Assembly: GCF_032051675.1 (NCBI RefSeq)
Contig: NZ_CP116968.1
Location: 2,604,001 to 2,668,000 of the forward strand
Direction of reading: 5' to 3'
Source of the DNA: Candidatus Nitrospira neomarina
GTDB lineage: Bacteria > Nitrospirota > Nitrospiria > Nitrospirales > UBA8639
DNA length: 64,000 nt
The position numbers and the translations under genes were made by a program. Below the pieces are notes generated by a model. It was given only the letters and a program-made list of their open reading frames with translations. It ran no database searches and was not told the origin of the DNA. Positions 1 to 10,471 of the stretch are shown here, in pieces; within the stretch, counting starts at the first letter, position 1; each line of letters begins with the position of its first letter.

Positions 1-3000
1 AAGGGCAAGCGAATGGTAAAACGAGTGCCTTTTCCCTCTTCACTGTCAACCAACATTTCACCTGCGTGCCGCTGCACAATTCCCAAACTCACCGATAATC
101 CCAATCCGGTCCCCTCTCCGGTCCCTTTCGTCGTGAAAAAGGGATCAAAAATATGAGTTCGAATCTCTTGAGGTATTCCGCACCCGGTATCCTCCACTTC
201 AATTTCATATCCTTCTTCCTGCTTTCGGGTACGCAAGGTCACCTTGCCACCGTCTTTGAGTGCCTGAACCGCATTCAGGACTAAATTCATAATCACCTGC
301 TCAATCATATGCGCATCGACCATTACCATCGGCAGTGTCTCATCATAGTCCTTACTCAGAGTGGCATGCTTGACCAGGAATACATGCTCGGTCAATACCA
401 GAACTCGGTCTAAAATTTGATGAAGATCTGTCATGGCCAATTCCGGTTCACGTTGCTGGGAAAAATCCAGAAGCTGCCGAACGATGCGTTGAACGCGTCG
501 CAATCCGTCCTCCATAAAATGCAAATATTCCTGAGATCGCTCAGGCGTCAACGTTCCCTTTCGAATATTATATAAACAATTTAAAATTCCCCCTAACGGA
601 TTGTTGATTTCATGCGCGACCCCGGCGGCCAGCTTACCAATGGAGGCTAAACGTTCAGAATTCTGCACCTGGCGTTCCAAATGCTTCCGTTCCGTGATAT
701 CCCTGGCAATACCCAAGACTCCTGTGTACACGCCTTCATCATTGAGAAGCGGGGCCACACTCACCAGAACTGACCGCAACTCTCCCTCTCGACTGACCAC
801 CTCTACTTCGTAGACTTGCTTTGTTCCAAGATCCAATGTTTCTTTCAAATACCGTCCGCGATACCGCTTGGAGAGTAACGAGAGATACGGTTTACCAATC
901 AAGTCTTCTTTTCGATATCCCCATGCATCAACTTTCCCATTGACATACGTAAACCGTAAATCAACGTCCAAGGTATAAATCACGTCATTCGCATTTTCCA
1001 ACAAACTTTCAATGTACAGCTTGGCCTGTTCAATTTCCCGCGTACGCTCAGAGACTTTCTCTTCCAGGACTTCATTGTATCGTTGCAGTTCAGCTTCAAG
1101 TTTTTTATGCTCGGTAATATCTCGCAACTGCACCATGATTGAGGCTCTTTCACCCATATCGATGCGAACCAGGTCCATCTCCATGGACTTCATGATGCCT
1201 TGCCGGTCATAAACCTCAATCTCTGTCGTGGGGACCTTTGACTCTTCACCGCTGACTCGTTCCAACAAATTCTGACTGATCATCTGGAATGCCGGAGGAA
1301 CAAGCTTCACGAAGTACGCGCCTTCTAAATCAGAAGGGACATACCCTAGAATTTCCCGTTCACGCGCATTGATATCCAGGATCCGGCCTTCCGAATCAAT
1401 CACAAAGATTGAATCGGCAGCCAAATTAAATAACGCCTTATAGCCCGCCTCTGAGTCAGACAGTTGTTGGGTGCGTTCGGCGACAATCCCTTCCAATTGG
1501 GTGGTATATCGCTCAACTTCACACTCCAGAGCCTTTCGGGCAGTGATATCCCTCACAAATCCTCTCGAATACACCACCGAATGGGTCCCCGGATCCATCA
1601 GCGTTGTTGAATGAATTTCCACATCCATCACTTCACGGGATTGCGTACGAAAAACAGTTTCTATGGAGCGCGCCCCACCCATGGCCAGCCCTTGAACATA
1701 GGCCCGCACCCCCTCTTGTTGTTCCGCCGGGACAATATCCCAGAGCGACATCTCAAGCATGTCGACAAGCGAATATCCCAGCTTTTGCAACTCAGTCGTA
1801 TTTACATGGACGAACCGCCCTGCGGGATCTAATTGATGAATCATTTCCGGAGCATTTTCAATGAGATCACGATATTTCTGCTCCAATCGCCCGATTTCAT
1901 CCACTTTCTGATTCAACTCAGAAAACGAATGCTGTAGATTGTCCGCCATGGCATTGAATGTATCAGCCAAGCGTTCGATTTCATCACCGGTACGGATCGC
2001 AATCTTTTCCGAAAGATTCCCATCTCCAAATTGCTCAACTCCCTGCGATAAGGCTTGTATGGGCTTCACGATCCGGCCAGCAACCACGACTCCCGCTCCC
2101 CACAAGATGACAAAAACAGAGATTCCATAGAAGATGACCTTGCTTAATAATTGATCCAGTGGTGCATACGTCTCCGCCGAATCTTGACTGGTCAACATAT
2201 GCCAGGACTTTCCACCAAAACTTTCTGGAGCGAGTGTCAGCCCCAAATGAAGAGGAGCATAGCCAACAATGGCATTCGGCATACCATGAGAATCCGGATC
2301 GGCAACCAACCACCCAACTCCACCTTGCTGAAACGCATTGACCACATTGGGCGGCATCACGTGCTCTTCCAAAGAAAACGCGGGACAGAGAATCGGCATT
2401 CCATCGGATGCGGTTAACATGGCATGACCGGTTTTCCCGGCGGCCACTTCAGAAATCGACCGAAATAACGAATCTCTTCTCAGAAGGATACTGATCGCTC
2501 CCACGACGTTTTGGCGATGATCATCCCAAATCGGGACGCCAACATTCAGGACATGAGTCCCAAACCCTGGATCAAATGACAAATCGCTTACAAACGCCTG
2601 TGCATCATGATGTTGAACCACGGCCTCCCACCAGAGACTGTTTCCATGGAAAAAATTGACTTGGGGAAAAGAGCTCAACACCAATGCCCCCTGGGTATCC
2701 ACCACCACAATTGCGAGATAATCCGATTTTCGAATCGCGTGCCATTGAATCAGGTAGTCGGTAGCATATTTGTTCAGAAAAACCGGGAACTCATCTTTTT
2801 TGGATTGGGCCCGCCAACTTTCCTGCCACTGCTGAATTAAAGCCTGAATTTCGTCTGGATTTTTATCAGCATAACTCCGGTTCGAATTCATGATGGCACT
2901 TCGAATAAAGGGAATCGTGGCCAGCTGTTGCGCCTCATTAATTCCACGAACAATCTGGGTCTCGACTTTACGAGCCACTTCCACCGCAATCCCCTTCATG

Positions 3001-3143
3001 GTGATACCGGCGGCTTCCCTTAGGGCACGTTTTTCTTCAAAATATGTGAGGAGAAGAGAAAGAATAAGGGGCAAAAGACCAACCAGCACCATCGCCAAAA
3101 TGGTCTTGCCCTTGAGTTGGAGGGGAAATCCAAAGCGTTTCAC
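1..3143 (-). CDS. Multi-PAS sensor histidine kinase (3' end cut by window edge)
   Basis: Inner-membrane sensor kinase of a two-component system, open through the left edge, so only a few C-terminal residues are missing (1047 codons seen). One membrane segment lies at about residues 14-35, followed by a periplasmic sensor region of roughly 260 residues, a second membrane segment near 320-340, a HAMP linker (about 335-385), three PAS domains (about 420-540, 555-680, 700-815), a HisKA domain with the phospho-accepting His near 844 in GVAHEINNPLGG, and an HATPase domain with N box near 957, DTGCGIP near 984 and GTGEGTGLGLS near 1010. The GTG at 3143 is the only plausible start because an in-frame stop lies about 40 bases upstream. 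No strong Shine-Dalgarno site is visible. No response regulator is in the window. Ligand unknown. Family call is firm. Confidence 0.9.
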   Translation of the reverse strand, partial: MKRFGFPLQLKGKTILAMVLVGLLPLILSLLLTYFEEKRALREAAGITMKGIAVEVARKVETQIVRGINEAQQLATIPFIRSAIMNSNRSYADKNPDEIQALIQQWQESWRAQSKKDEFPVFLNKYATDYLIQWHAIRKSDYLAIVVVDTQGALVLSSFPQVNFFHGNSLWWEAVVQHHDAQAFVSDLSFDPGFGTHVLNVGVPIWDDHRQNVVGAISILLRRDSLFRSISEVAAGKTGHAMLTASDGMPILCPAFSLEEHVMPPNVVNAFQQGGVGWLVADPDSHGMPNAIVGYAPLHLGLTLAPESFGGKSWHMLTSQDSAETYAPLDQLLSKVIFYGISVFVILWGAGVVVAGRIVKPIQALSQGVEQFGDGNLSEKIAIRTGDEIERLADTFNAMADNLQHSFSELNQKVDEIGRLEQKYRDLIENAPEMIHQLDPAGRFVHVNTTELQKLGYSLVDMLEMSLWDIVPAEQQEGVRAYVQGLAMGGARSIETVFRTQSREVMDVEIHSTTLMDPGTHSVVYSRGFVRDITARKALECEVERYTTQLEGIVAERTQQLSDSEAGYKALFNLAADSIFVIDSEGRILDINAREREILGYVPSDLEGAYFVKLVPPAFQMISQNLLERVSGEESKVPTTEIEVYDRQGIMKSMEMDLVRIDMGERASIMVQLRDITEHKKLEAELQRYNEVLEEKVSERTREIEQAKLYIESLLENANDVIYTLDVDLRFTYVNGKVDAWGYRKEDLIGKPYLSLLSKRYRGRYLKETLDLGTKQVYEVEVVSREGELRSVLVSVAPLLNDEGVYTGVLGIARDITERKHLERQVQNSERLASIGKLAAGVAHEINNPLGGILNCLYNIRKGTLTPERSQEYLHFMEDGLRRVQRIVRQLLDFSQQREPELAMTDLHQILDRVLVLTEHVFLVKHATLSKDYDETLPMVMVDAHMIEQVIMNLVLNAVQALKDGGKVTLRTRKQEEGYEIEVEDTGCGIPQEIRTHIFDPFFTTKGTGEGTGLGLSVSLGIVQRHAGEMLVDSEEGKGTRFTIRLP

Positions 3144-3245
3144 TTTGGTAACATCGCAAAATCCATAAAAAACGTCTAACTCCTATGATTTTCTACATTT
3201 TGGTACTCCTTTTTCCTTGATGTCAAGAAACGGTAACAAGGAAGA

Positions 3246-4166
3246 CTATTTACCTCGGCTCAGTAGCTTTCCCTCTGCACCTGGCCACAGTAAGAGGAGT
3301 GGACTCGCGACAAAAATCGAGGAGTAGGTCCCAACCATGACCCCCAAGAGTAAGGCCAATGAAAAATCATGTAAGACTTCCCCTCCCCAAATGGTCAGCG
3401 GCACCAAGACCAGAACCACAGTCAGTGTGGTAATTAATGTTCTGCTTAGAACCTGATTGATTCCATTATTAATAATCGTCGTCGTCGTTTCCCGTCTCCT
3501 CTGACGAAGATTTTCACGAATCCGGTCAAACACAATCACGGTATCGGTCAAAGAATACCCTGCCAGGGTCAATAGCGCCGTCACCACCAGCAGCGTAATT
3601 TCTGTATTTAACAAAAAATAAATCCCCAACACCGCCAGAACGTCATGAAATGTGGCAATGGCTGCAGCCACGCCAAAACGAAACTCAAAACGAACGGCGA
3701 CATAGAGGATAATGCCTGCAAGGGAAAGGATGACCGCAATCAAAGCATCTTCTTGCAGTTTCTTTCCAATGGTGGGTCCTATTGACGTACTGGAATCCAC
3801 GACAAATCCATGGTCAGGAAATTCAGCTTGAAAAGCCTGAATGATATTCTCACTGATTCCTTCTTCGATCGTGGTTTCCGTTTTTACACGAATCAAGAGC
3901 TTATGGTCCTGGGGAAACTCCTGAAGTTCAGCGGAACCCAATCCATGCGCATCCAAGGCTTTCCTGGCCTCGGCAATCAGGAGTGGTTTATCAAACTTAA
4001 GCTGAACCGCCGTTCCCCCGGCAAAATCAATACCCAGATTTGCCCATCCAAACAGAATTCCGATAACGGCCACCAATCCCAGAGAAGCCAGAACGCCCGA
4101 TACCACGAAAGCAATGTTCCGCTTTCCCATAAAATCAATATCTGTTTTCCCAAGAATTTCCATCAT
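3246..4166 (-). CDS. secF: Protein translocase subunit SecF
   Basis: Inner-membrane partner of SecD, which uses the proton gradient to help pull exported proteins through SecYEG. The 306-aa product has an N-terminal membrane helix, a periplasmic domain with the conserved GIDFAGG-type motif, and a C-terminal cluster of five helices containing the SLTDTVIVFDRIREN signature. The frame is open further upstream, but an Shine-Dalgarno site (GGGGAGGAG) lies about 12 bases before the tandem ATG ATG at 4166/4163, so the start is placed at 4166. It follows secD after about 150 bases, in the usual yajC-secD-secF order. Length and motifs are normal for the family. Confidence 0.96.
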   Translation of the reverse strand: MMEILGKTDIDFMGKRNIAFVVSGVLASLGLVAVIGILFGWANLGIDFAGGTAVQLKFDKPLLIAEARKALDAHGLGSAELQEFPQDHKLLIRVKTETTIEEGISENIIQAFQAEFPDHGFVVDSSTSIGPTIGKKLQEDALIAVILSLAGIILYVAVRFEFRFGVAAAIATFHDVLAVLGIYFLLNTEITLLVVTALLTLAGYSLTDTVIVFDRIRENLRQRRRETTTTIINNGINQVLSRTLITTLTVVLVLVPLTIWGGEVLHDFSLALLLGVMVGTYSSIFVASPLLLLWPGAEGKLLSRGK

Positions 4167-4318
4167 GACCAAAAATTTCTCCTCCCCAAAGAATATCCCC
4201 TGCCTATGAGCTGTTGATACCACCCCTTCTTAATCGATCCTCGCATTTGAAAGTGCCGCGCCTTACCTCCCCTCAACCAGGAAGGGTCAACCAATTACGC
4301 TTCAAACAAGGTGGTCCC

Positions 4319-5953
4319 TTAGATACTTAGCGAGTCCAACTTTCGGCGATTCAGGAAATCAAACACCACCTTCGTTCCCACCAACGCTGTAAACAAGTTA
4401 ATAGCAATTCCCAAACACAAGGTTACTGCAAACCCTTTGATAGGTCCCGTTCCAAATAAAAACAGCGCCAACCCTGTAATCAGAGTCGTCACATGGGAAT
4501 CGACGATCGTCAAAAAGGCTTTACTATACCCACTATCTACGGCTAAACGAACGGGACGGCCCTGACGGAGTTCCTCTCTAATTCGCTCAAATATCAACAC
4601 ATTGGAATCGACTCCCATTCCAATGGTCAAAATAATTCCGGCAATGCCTGGTAAAGTTAATGTAGCATTAAGCCCTGATAAAGCTCCCAGTAAACAGATC
4701 AAATTGAGAAACACCGCCATATTGGCGATGAGACCGGAGAGCCGGTAGTACACAATCATAAAAATGAGGACCAGCGTCCCGGCAATTATCGTTGTTCGTA
4801 ACCCCTTCTCAATTGAATCCTGTCCCAGAGAAGGTCCAACGGTTAAATCCTGCAAGGTTTTCAACGGTGCCGGTAACGCACCAGCCCGGAGCACCACAGC
4901 CAGATCATTCGCCTCTGCAGTGGTAAAGGTGCCTTCAATGATCGCCCGGCCGCCGCTTATGCGATCTCGGATAACTGGCGCCGAATACACCTTCCCATCC
5001 AGGACCACCGCCATCCGTTTCCCGATGTTGGCAGCGGTGAGCTCATCAAATTCTCGCGCCCCTTTGCTGTCAAAGGTAATACTGACAATCGGCTCATTGA
5101 AATCCCCAATCGTCACGCGGGCATCCTGCAACACATCTCCGGTGAGAACGGCATCTTTTTTCACAAGGTAGGGAATACTATACGCCCGACCATCCGGTTC
5201 CGAGATAGCCGTTTCAAAGAGAATTTCTGCCCCTTCGGGAATTTTACCTTCTAAGGTCTTCCTCACCGTACCCTCTTGGCCTTTTTCGACTTGAGGCGGT
5301 AAATCCAATGCGGCCTTGGACTCCTCCAACAATTTAAATTCTAAGAGAGCCGTTTCTTGAATGAGATCTTTAGCCCGTTGAGGATCCTTGACTCCAGGCA
5401 ATTGAATGGCAATTTGGTTGAGCCCCAACCGTTGGATAAGAGGTTCGGCGACGCCAAATTCATCAATCCGGTTTCTGAGGGTTTCAAGTGCCTGGTTGAT
5501 GGCTGAGGTTTGGATTCGATCCACCTCGGTAGAGCGGAGTTCGTATGCCAAACGCGTTCCTGAGGGATTTTGCGATTCAAAATTTGGGAAAGCCTCATCG
5601 AGCAGCGTTCGGACTTGCTCCCCATCGGCTTCTTGTTGAAGGGTGATGACAATCATCTTCGACCCCTCACGACGAACACCCTCCACCACGATCGCCTTGT
5701 CCTTTAGCAAATCCTCAACAGCCTTACGAATTCGATCAACGGCAATCTCCACCGCTCGTTCCTCTTCGACTTCCAAAACAAGGTGAATGCCTCCCTGAAG
5801 ATCGAGTCCCAAGGAAAGCCCACGGTGACTTAATACCCGCTTGACCCCATCAGGCAACGACTGGAACAGCCCTGGGAACGAAGGAAGGGCCAGGATGACG
5901 GACACCACCGTGACCACAAAAAGGAGAAACAACCTCCCACGAAGCTTTTTCAT
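4319..5953 (-). CDS. secD: Protein translocase subunit SecD
   Basis: Inner-membrane accessory translocase subunit working with SecF and YajC on the periplasmic side of the Sec pore. The 544-aa protein has a first membrane helix at about residues 7-26, the SLGLDLQGG motif near 47-55, a large periplasmic P1 domain, and a C-terminal block of helices with GMGVDSNVLIFERIREE. It lies 19 bases after yajC and is followed by secF in the same direction, so one operon is likely. Nothing unusual was seen. Confidence 0.97.
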   Translation of the reverse strand: MKKLRGRLFLLFVVTVVSVILALPSFPGLFQSLPDGVKRVLSHRGLSLGLDLQGGIHLVLEVEEERAVEIAVDRIRKAVEDLLKDKAIVVEGVRREGSKMIVITLQQEADGEQVRTLLDEAFPNFESQNPSGTRLAYELRSTEVDRIQTSAINQALETLRNRIDEFGVAEPLIQRLGLNQIAIQLPGVKDPQRAKDLIQETALLEFKLLEESKAALDLPPQVEKGQEGTVRKTLEGKIPEGAEILFETAISEPDGRAYSIPYLVKKDAVLTGDVLQDARVTIGDFNEPIVSITFDSKGAREFDELTAANIGKRMAVVLDGKVYSAPVIRDRISGGRAIIEGTFTTAEANDLAVVLRAGALPAPLKTLQDLTVGPSLGQDSIEKGLRTTIIAGTLVLIFMIVYYRLSGLIANMAVFLNLICLLGALSGLNATLTLPGIAGIILTIGMGVDSNVLIFERIREELRQGRPVRLAVDSGYSKAFLTIVDSHVTTLITGLALFLFGTGPIKGFAVTLCLGIAINLFTALVGTKVVFDFLNRRKLDSLSI

Positions 5954-5972
5954 TCATCTACCCCTTGATCCA

Positions 5973-6296
5973 TCATGATTCATTCGACGTACGGATGCTC
6001 ACGATATGATCGCGTTGCAACCGAATTTTTGTATTATCCGCGACTTGCAGGGTAGCCGTTTCCTTATCCAAATTGGTCACGGTTCCCCAAATCCCCGAAG
6101 ACGTAATGACCTTATCGCCTTTTTTAAGGCTATCCAACAATTCCCGTTGTTTTTTTTGCCGACGTTGCTGCGGTAAAATTAGCAAAAAATAAAACACCAC
6201 AAAAATCAGAAGAAAAGGAATGAGCGATAATAAGCCGGCGGAGGAATCGGGACCGGCTCCCCCGGCTTGGGCCCAAGCATAGGAATCTAGATTCAT
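5973..6296 (-). CDS. yajC: Preprotein translocase subunit YajC
   Basis: Small inner-membrane subunit that associates with SecDF. The 107-aa product has a single hydrophobic helix at about 20-43, then a basic segment (QQRRQKKQRELLDSLKKGD) and the characteristic ITSSGIWGTV fold region. A GAGG ribosome site sits five bases before the ATG. Placed between tgt and secD, the commonest arrangement for this gene in bacteria. Confidence 0.95.
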   Translation of the reverse strand: MNLDSYAWAQAGGAGPDSSAGLLSLIPFLLIFVVFYFLLILPQQRRQKKQRELLDSLKKGDKVITSSGIWGTVTNLDKETATLQVADNTKIRLQRDHIVSIRTSNES

Positions 6297-6337
6297 AAGT
6301 ACCTCAATTAAAATGTGTCTGTGGCCAACCCATTCGA

Positions 6338-7513
6338 TCAGGTCGATACTTCTTGAATGAGCGTTTCACTCGTGTCACACTCGCGTCGGCGGTAAAAATC
6401 TTTCCGGTAGTCGTCAAACTGATTCGCGCTGATTGCTTGTCGTAGCCCCTTCATGAGCGAGCCATAATACCAAAGATTATGGATCGTATTCAGACGGACG
6501 CCTAACATTTCATGCGATAAAAACAAGTGCCGTAAATAGGCTCTGGAAAACCGTTGGCAGACCGGACACCCACATTCGCTATCAATGGGATTGGGATCCC
6601 GGGCATAGCGAGCCTGCTTAATCAACACCTTTCCTGTCGAGGTAAACAGCCAACCCGTACGCCCATGCCTGGTCGGGATAACGCAATCAAATAAATCCAA
6701 CCCTCGAGCCACCCCTTCCACAATATCTTCAGGAAGCCCAACTCCCATTAAGTAGCGGGGACGACTGGGGGGAAGCTGGTCAATCACCGTCTCGATCATC
6801 GCCAACATGGCGGCTTTTTCTTCTCCCAAAGATAATCCACCCAAGGCATAGCCATCCATATTCAAATTGACCAACTCCTGAGTCGACTCTTGCCTCAAGT
6901 GGACAAAGACTCCGCCCTGAACAATCCCAAACAACCATTGATGCTCTTTTCTCGGTACCGCAGCGCATCGCTGAGCCCACCTGGTCGTTCGCTGTACAGC
7001 TTCACGTGCTTGCTGTTCGGTACAAGGAAATGTCGGACAATGGTCAAGAACCATCATAATATCGGAGCCAAGTGCAACCTGGATGGTCATACTTTTTTCC
7101 GGTGAGAGTAAATGCCACGCACCGTCGATATGAGAGCGAAAGCCAACCCCCTCCTCGGTCACCTCACAAAGATCGGCCAGGCTCACCATCTGATAGCCAC
7201 CGCTATCGGTCAAAATCGCTCCGGACCATTGCATGAACGCATGAAGCCCTCCCAGAGATTCAATCAGTTCATGCCCAGGTCGCAAAAATAAATGATAGGC
7301 GTTCGCCAAAACCATATGAAACCCGCATTCGCGGACTTCATTTGGGTCCAGTCCTTTAACCGTCCCCTGTGAGCCAACCGGCATAAAGGCCGGAGTATCG
7401 ATCTCACCATGGGAGGTTAAAAGTCGTCCAACCCTCGCACGACCAGAAGGCAACGTATGCTCAATATGCAAACGATTTGGACCTGATTGTGAAGTGGATG
7501 GTTCTTTAGACAT
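6338..7513 (-). CDS. tgt: Queuine tRNA-ribosyltransferase (tRNA-guanine transglycosylase)
   Basis: Exchanges guanine-34 for the queuosine precursor preQ1 in tRNAs with GUN anticodons. The 391-aa protein shows the substrate-pocket motif DSGGYQMVSL near residue 103 (usually DSGGFQ), GGLSLGE, the catalytic-Asp region DLFDCVIPTRHGRTG, and the zinc site CGCPVC followed about 25 residues later by a His in TIHNL. PTRHGRTG replaces the usual PTRNARNG; otherwise the catalytic residues are present. Located between argS and yajC, all minus strand with short gaps. Confidence 0.95.
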   Translation of the reverse strand: MSKEPSTSQSGPNRLHIEHTLPSGRARVGRLLTSHGEIDTPAFMPVGSQGTVKGLDPNEVRECGFHMVLANAYHLFLRPGHELIESLGGLHAFMQWSGAILTDSGGYQMVSLADLCEVTEEGVGFRSHIDGAWHLLSPEKSMTIQVALGSDIMMVLDHCPTFPCTEQQAREAVQRTTRWAQRCAAVPRKEHQWLFGIVQGGVFVHLRQESTQELVNLNMDGYALGGLSLGEEKAAMLAMIETVIDQLPPSRPRYLMGVGLPEDIVEGVARGLDLFDCVIPTRHGRTGWLFTSTGKVLIKQARYARDPNPIDSECGCPVCQRFSRAYLRHLFLSHEMLGVRLNTIHNLWYYGSLMKGLRQAISANQFDDYRKDFYRRRECDTSETLIQEVST

Positions 7514-7543
7514 TATCTCTGCGCATGCTTGACTTCATGCATG

Positions 7544-9325
7544 TTACATTTTCTCCGGGGCAGAAATTCCCAGGATGGCCAGCCCGTTACCAATGACCGT
7601 CTGGACTTGCCGAAGCAGGGCTAAGCGGGCAGCGGTCAAGTCCGGCGAAATACTTTCGTAGATACGCTCCTGACTCAACGCTGTACTATGCTCACTTGCC
7701 CCTAATTTAATGTTATCTCCCGCATCCCCGGTGTTCCTCTCAGGATCCAATGAGGGAAGGACCCGATTTTTGTTGTAGTAGGCATGCAATTGGGCCGCAA
7801 GCTCTTGGAGATAAAACGTGACCCGATGAGGCTCCAACGCCATCGCACTGTTTTCAACCACAAAAGGATACTGTGCCAACGTTTTAATCAGCCCTAACTC
7901 TTCATCCTGGATCAACAAGGCCTGATCGACATTCTGGATAGTCGGAAGGGGTACTTGGCGTTCCTGCGCCACTCGAAAGAGACTGGCCAATCGCGCATGC
8001 GCATATTGAACATAATAGACGGGATTGTCGGAGGACTGTTGTTTGGCCAATTCCAGATCAAAATCCAAATGCGTATCGGCCCTTCTCATCAGGAAAAAGA
8101 ATTTGGCGGCATCTGGACCAACCTCATCAATCACCTCGCGCAGGGTCACAAATTCACCGGCTCGCTTTGACATTTCAATTTTTTGACCACCACGTCGCAG
8201 GCTCACCATTTGTACCAGGACGATTCGCAAAGCCTCCTTGGCAAAGCCAAACGCTTGAACCGTCGCTTCCATGCGTGGAATATACCCATGATGGTCCGCT
8301 CCCCAAATATTTATTAAGGTATCAAAACCACGATCTAATTTTTGTCGATGGTAGGCCATATCGGCCGCTAAGTAGGTATAGCTCCCATCCTGTTTTTGAG
8401 CCACACGATCCTTTTCATCCCCAAACTGAGATGAACGAAACCACCAGGCACCATCCTCTTCTATGAGCAGCTTCTTTTGCCGAAGTTCTTCCAATGACTG
8501 TTGGATAAGGCCTGCCGTATGCAGGGATGTCTCGCTAAACCAGGAGTCAAATTCAACACCAAATGTAGCCAAATCTTCTTTAATTCGATCCAAAAGCATC
8601 TGACTGGCCAATTGAGCACAGAGCATTTCAGCATCATCCGATGAGTTATCCAGTAAGGTTGGCCCCTGGGTCTTCACTACAGATTCAGCCACAATTTTTA
8701 TATAGTCTCCATGATACCCATCCTCGGGAAAGGCTGACGGTTTTCCCCAATGCTCTCGATAGCGGGCATAGACGGACCGTCCCAACAACTGTAATTGACG
8801 ACCGGCATCGTTAATATAATATTCACGGGAAACCATAAATCCGACAGAAACCAACAACCTAGCCATGGCCTGCCCCAATGCTGCTCCTCGTCCATGTCCG
8901 ACATGCAGGGGCCCAGTCGGATTCGCACTCACGAACTCCAGGAGGATGCGTTTCCCTTTTCCGATGTTGCTGGTGCCATACAAGGGTCCCTTGTCCTGAA
9001 TCATCCGTAAAACCTGAATCCACCTGAGAGGATGAAGAGTCAAATTTAAAAATCCTGGAGAGGCAACGGTAACGCGGACAAATACATCTGAAAACTGGGC
9101 CCGAAGACCTGTAGCCAACAGTTCGGCTACTTTCAGAGGCGATTGTCGAACTTGTGAGGCCAATGTCATCGCGAGACTAGACGAAAAATCACCCCATTCC
9201 GGTCGCTTAGGAGGTTCCACGGCAATGGTTGGAACCGTGCCAAGATTTAATTCGCCAGAATCCCTGACCTTGTCTAGGATAACTGCGATGGCCTCAATGA
9301 CTTGGTTTTGGAGAAATTTCTCCAC
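7544..9325 (-). CDS. argS: Arginyl-tRNA synthetase
   Basis: Charges tRNA-Arg with arginine in the cytoplasm. The 593-aa class I synthetase has the N-terminal Arg-tRNA synthetase additional domain, the HIGH-type motif HVGHG at about 141-145 preceded by SANPTGPL, a KMSK-like EMSKRAG near 385, and a C-terminal DALR anticodon-binding domain ending in GISAPEKM. The start is GTG (9325) with GGA about nine bases upstream. It sits 30 bases before tgt. Family call is certain. Confidence 0.97.
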   Translation of the reverse strand: MEKFLQNQVIEAIAVILDKVRDSGELNLGTVPTIAVEPPKRPEWGDFSSSLAMTLASQVRQSPLKVAELLATGLRAQFSDVFVRVTVASPGFLNLTLHPLRWIQVLRMIQDKGPLYGTSNIGKGKRILLEFVSANPTGPLHVGHGRGAALGQAMARLLVSVGFMVSREYYINDAGRQLQLLGRSVYARYREHWGKPSAFPEDGYHGDYIKIVAESVVKTQGPTLLDNSSDDAEMLCAQLASQMLLDRIKEDLATFGVEFDSWFSETSLHTAGLIQQSLEELRQKKLLIEEDGAWWFRSSQFGDEKDRVAQKQDGSYTYLAADMAYHRQKLDRGFDTLINIWGADHHGYIPRMEATVQAFGFAKEALRIVLVQMVSLRRGGQKIEMSKRAGEFVTLREVIDEVGPDAAKFFFLMRRADTHLDFDLELAKQQSSDNPVYYVQYAHARLASLFRVAQERQVPLPTIQNVDQALLIQDEELGLIKTLAQYPFVVENSAMALEPHRVTFYLQELAAQLHAYYNKNRVLPSLDPERNTGDAGDNIKLGASEHSTALSQERIYESISPDLTAARLALLRQVQTVIGNGLAILGISAPEKM

Positions 9326-9393
9326 CGTTTAAAATCCTATCTACGCAGAATATATGGGTTTTTTAACAACCGCGGCGAATGTAACACAGCATT

Positions 9394-10467
9394 CTAGCCA
9401 AGGCAAGGCACAGGGAACGCTTCATCAACACACTCGAATCTTGGGCAGGCCACCGACGCCTTCATTCCACTTAACACATCTTCAACATTTGCGAGGACTT
9501 CACCTTGGGAAAAAGAAAGACACGGCATATCCGTACAACGAGCAATGGCCGTCTTCCCTAGGCAATGACAGAATTTTCGTAATACGGCTACATGATTTCC
9601 ACGCGGGGCCCATTTTCCCGGATCAGTGGGACCAAACATCAGCACCGAAGGCACGCCAAAACTTGCAGCCAAATGCGACAAACCGGAATCATGCCCAATA
9701 AACAACTTGGCGTGTTGAAGATATTCCCCTATCTGAAGCAGATCCATTCCTGTCAGAATGTTACATTCAAATTGAGTCAGGAGGCTTTGTACATTTCGAA
9801 GAGAGTCATTATCTGCAGGTCCTCCCACAAGACAAATATGCCATTTCGGTTGCGCCGTCATCAGGTCCTTGACAATGCTCGCCCATAATAACGGAGAGGC
9901 GCATTTGTATCGACTGCCACTTCCAGCATGGAGAAGGATAAGTGGCTCCTTGATGGGATAAGGACGTCTCACCGAGTATGATTTGTTGAAAACTAGAGGA
10001 CTCGTAAGATTCCTGTTAAATTCAATGTCACATAGGAACTGTGTGGTCCACGGCTTGAGGATTTCCACATACCGATCAACCATGTGATTTTTTACCAATG
10101 TTCGGTCATGAGGGGACCGAAGAATACAATTTTGAATTCCCGCAGCCTTTAACCAACTTCGCCAAATACCCTCTGTGTCATCCAACCAACCTATGGCTCT
10201 ATCGCCACGCCGGATGATCGAAAGGGAATTTTCCTGATGGGAATCATTAGTCCCTCGATATGTCAAAAACTCCAGTCTATCAAAAGAATAGGACTGATGA
10301 ACTTCCTGCGCATTCACAAGTACATCACCTAATTCCTTATGACCAAACCAAATCAGGCGGTGTCCAGGAAAGGTAGCCTGCAATACCCGAATAGCGGGCA
10401 GAGCCAACAACCCATCCCCTAATGCGCCAGGATGGACAATCAATATATTGTGAGGTGGAAGGGACAT
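9394..10467 (-). CDS. Glycosyltransferase family 9 (heptosyltransferase-like)
   Basis: Probably transfers a heptose or related sugar from an ADP-sugar donor onto the lipopolysaccharide core at the cytoplasmic face of the inner membrane. The 357-aa protein has the N-terminal acceptor-domain pattern HPGALGDGLLALPAI (residues 11-25) and the C-terminal donor-domain pattern FIGHDSGLSHLAA...GVPSVLMFGPTDP (about 257-285) of GT9 enzymes. It begins four bases after mobA and is followed by argS. The exact sugar and acceptor cannot be read from sequence, so waaC/waaF naming is withheld. Confidence 0.87.
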   Translation of the reverse strand: MSLPPHNILIVHPGALGDGLLALPAIRVLQATFPGHRLIWFGHKELGDVLVNAQEVHQSYSFDRLEFLTYRGTNDSHQENSLSIIRRGDRAIGWLDDTEGIWRSWLKAAGIQNCILRSPHDRTLVKNHMVDRYVEILKPWTTQFLCDIEFNRNLTSPLVFNKSYSVRRPYPIKEPLILLHAGSGSRYKCASPLLWASIVKDLMTAQPKWHICLVGGPADNDSLRNVQSLLTQFECNILTGMDLLQIGEYLQHAKLFIGHDSGLSHLAASFGVPSVLMFGPTDPGKWAPRGNHVAVLRKFCHCLGKTAIARCTDMPCLSFSQGEVLANVEDVLSGMKASVACPRFECVDEAFPVPCLG

Positions 10468-10471
10468 ACCA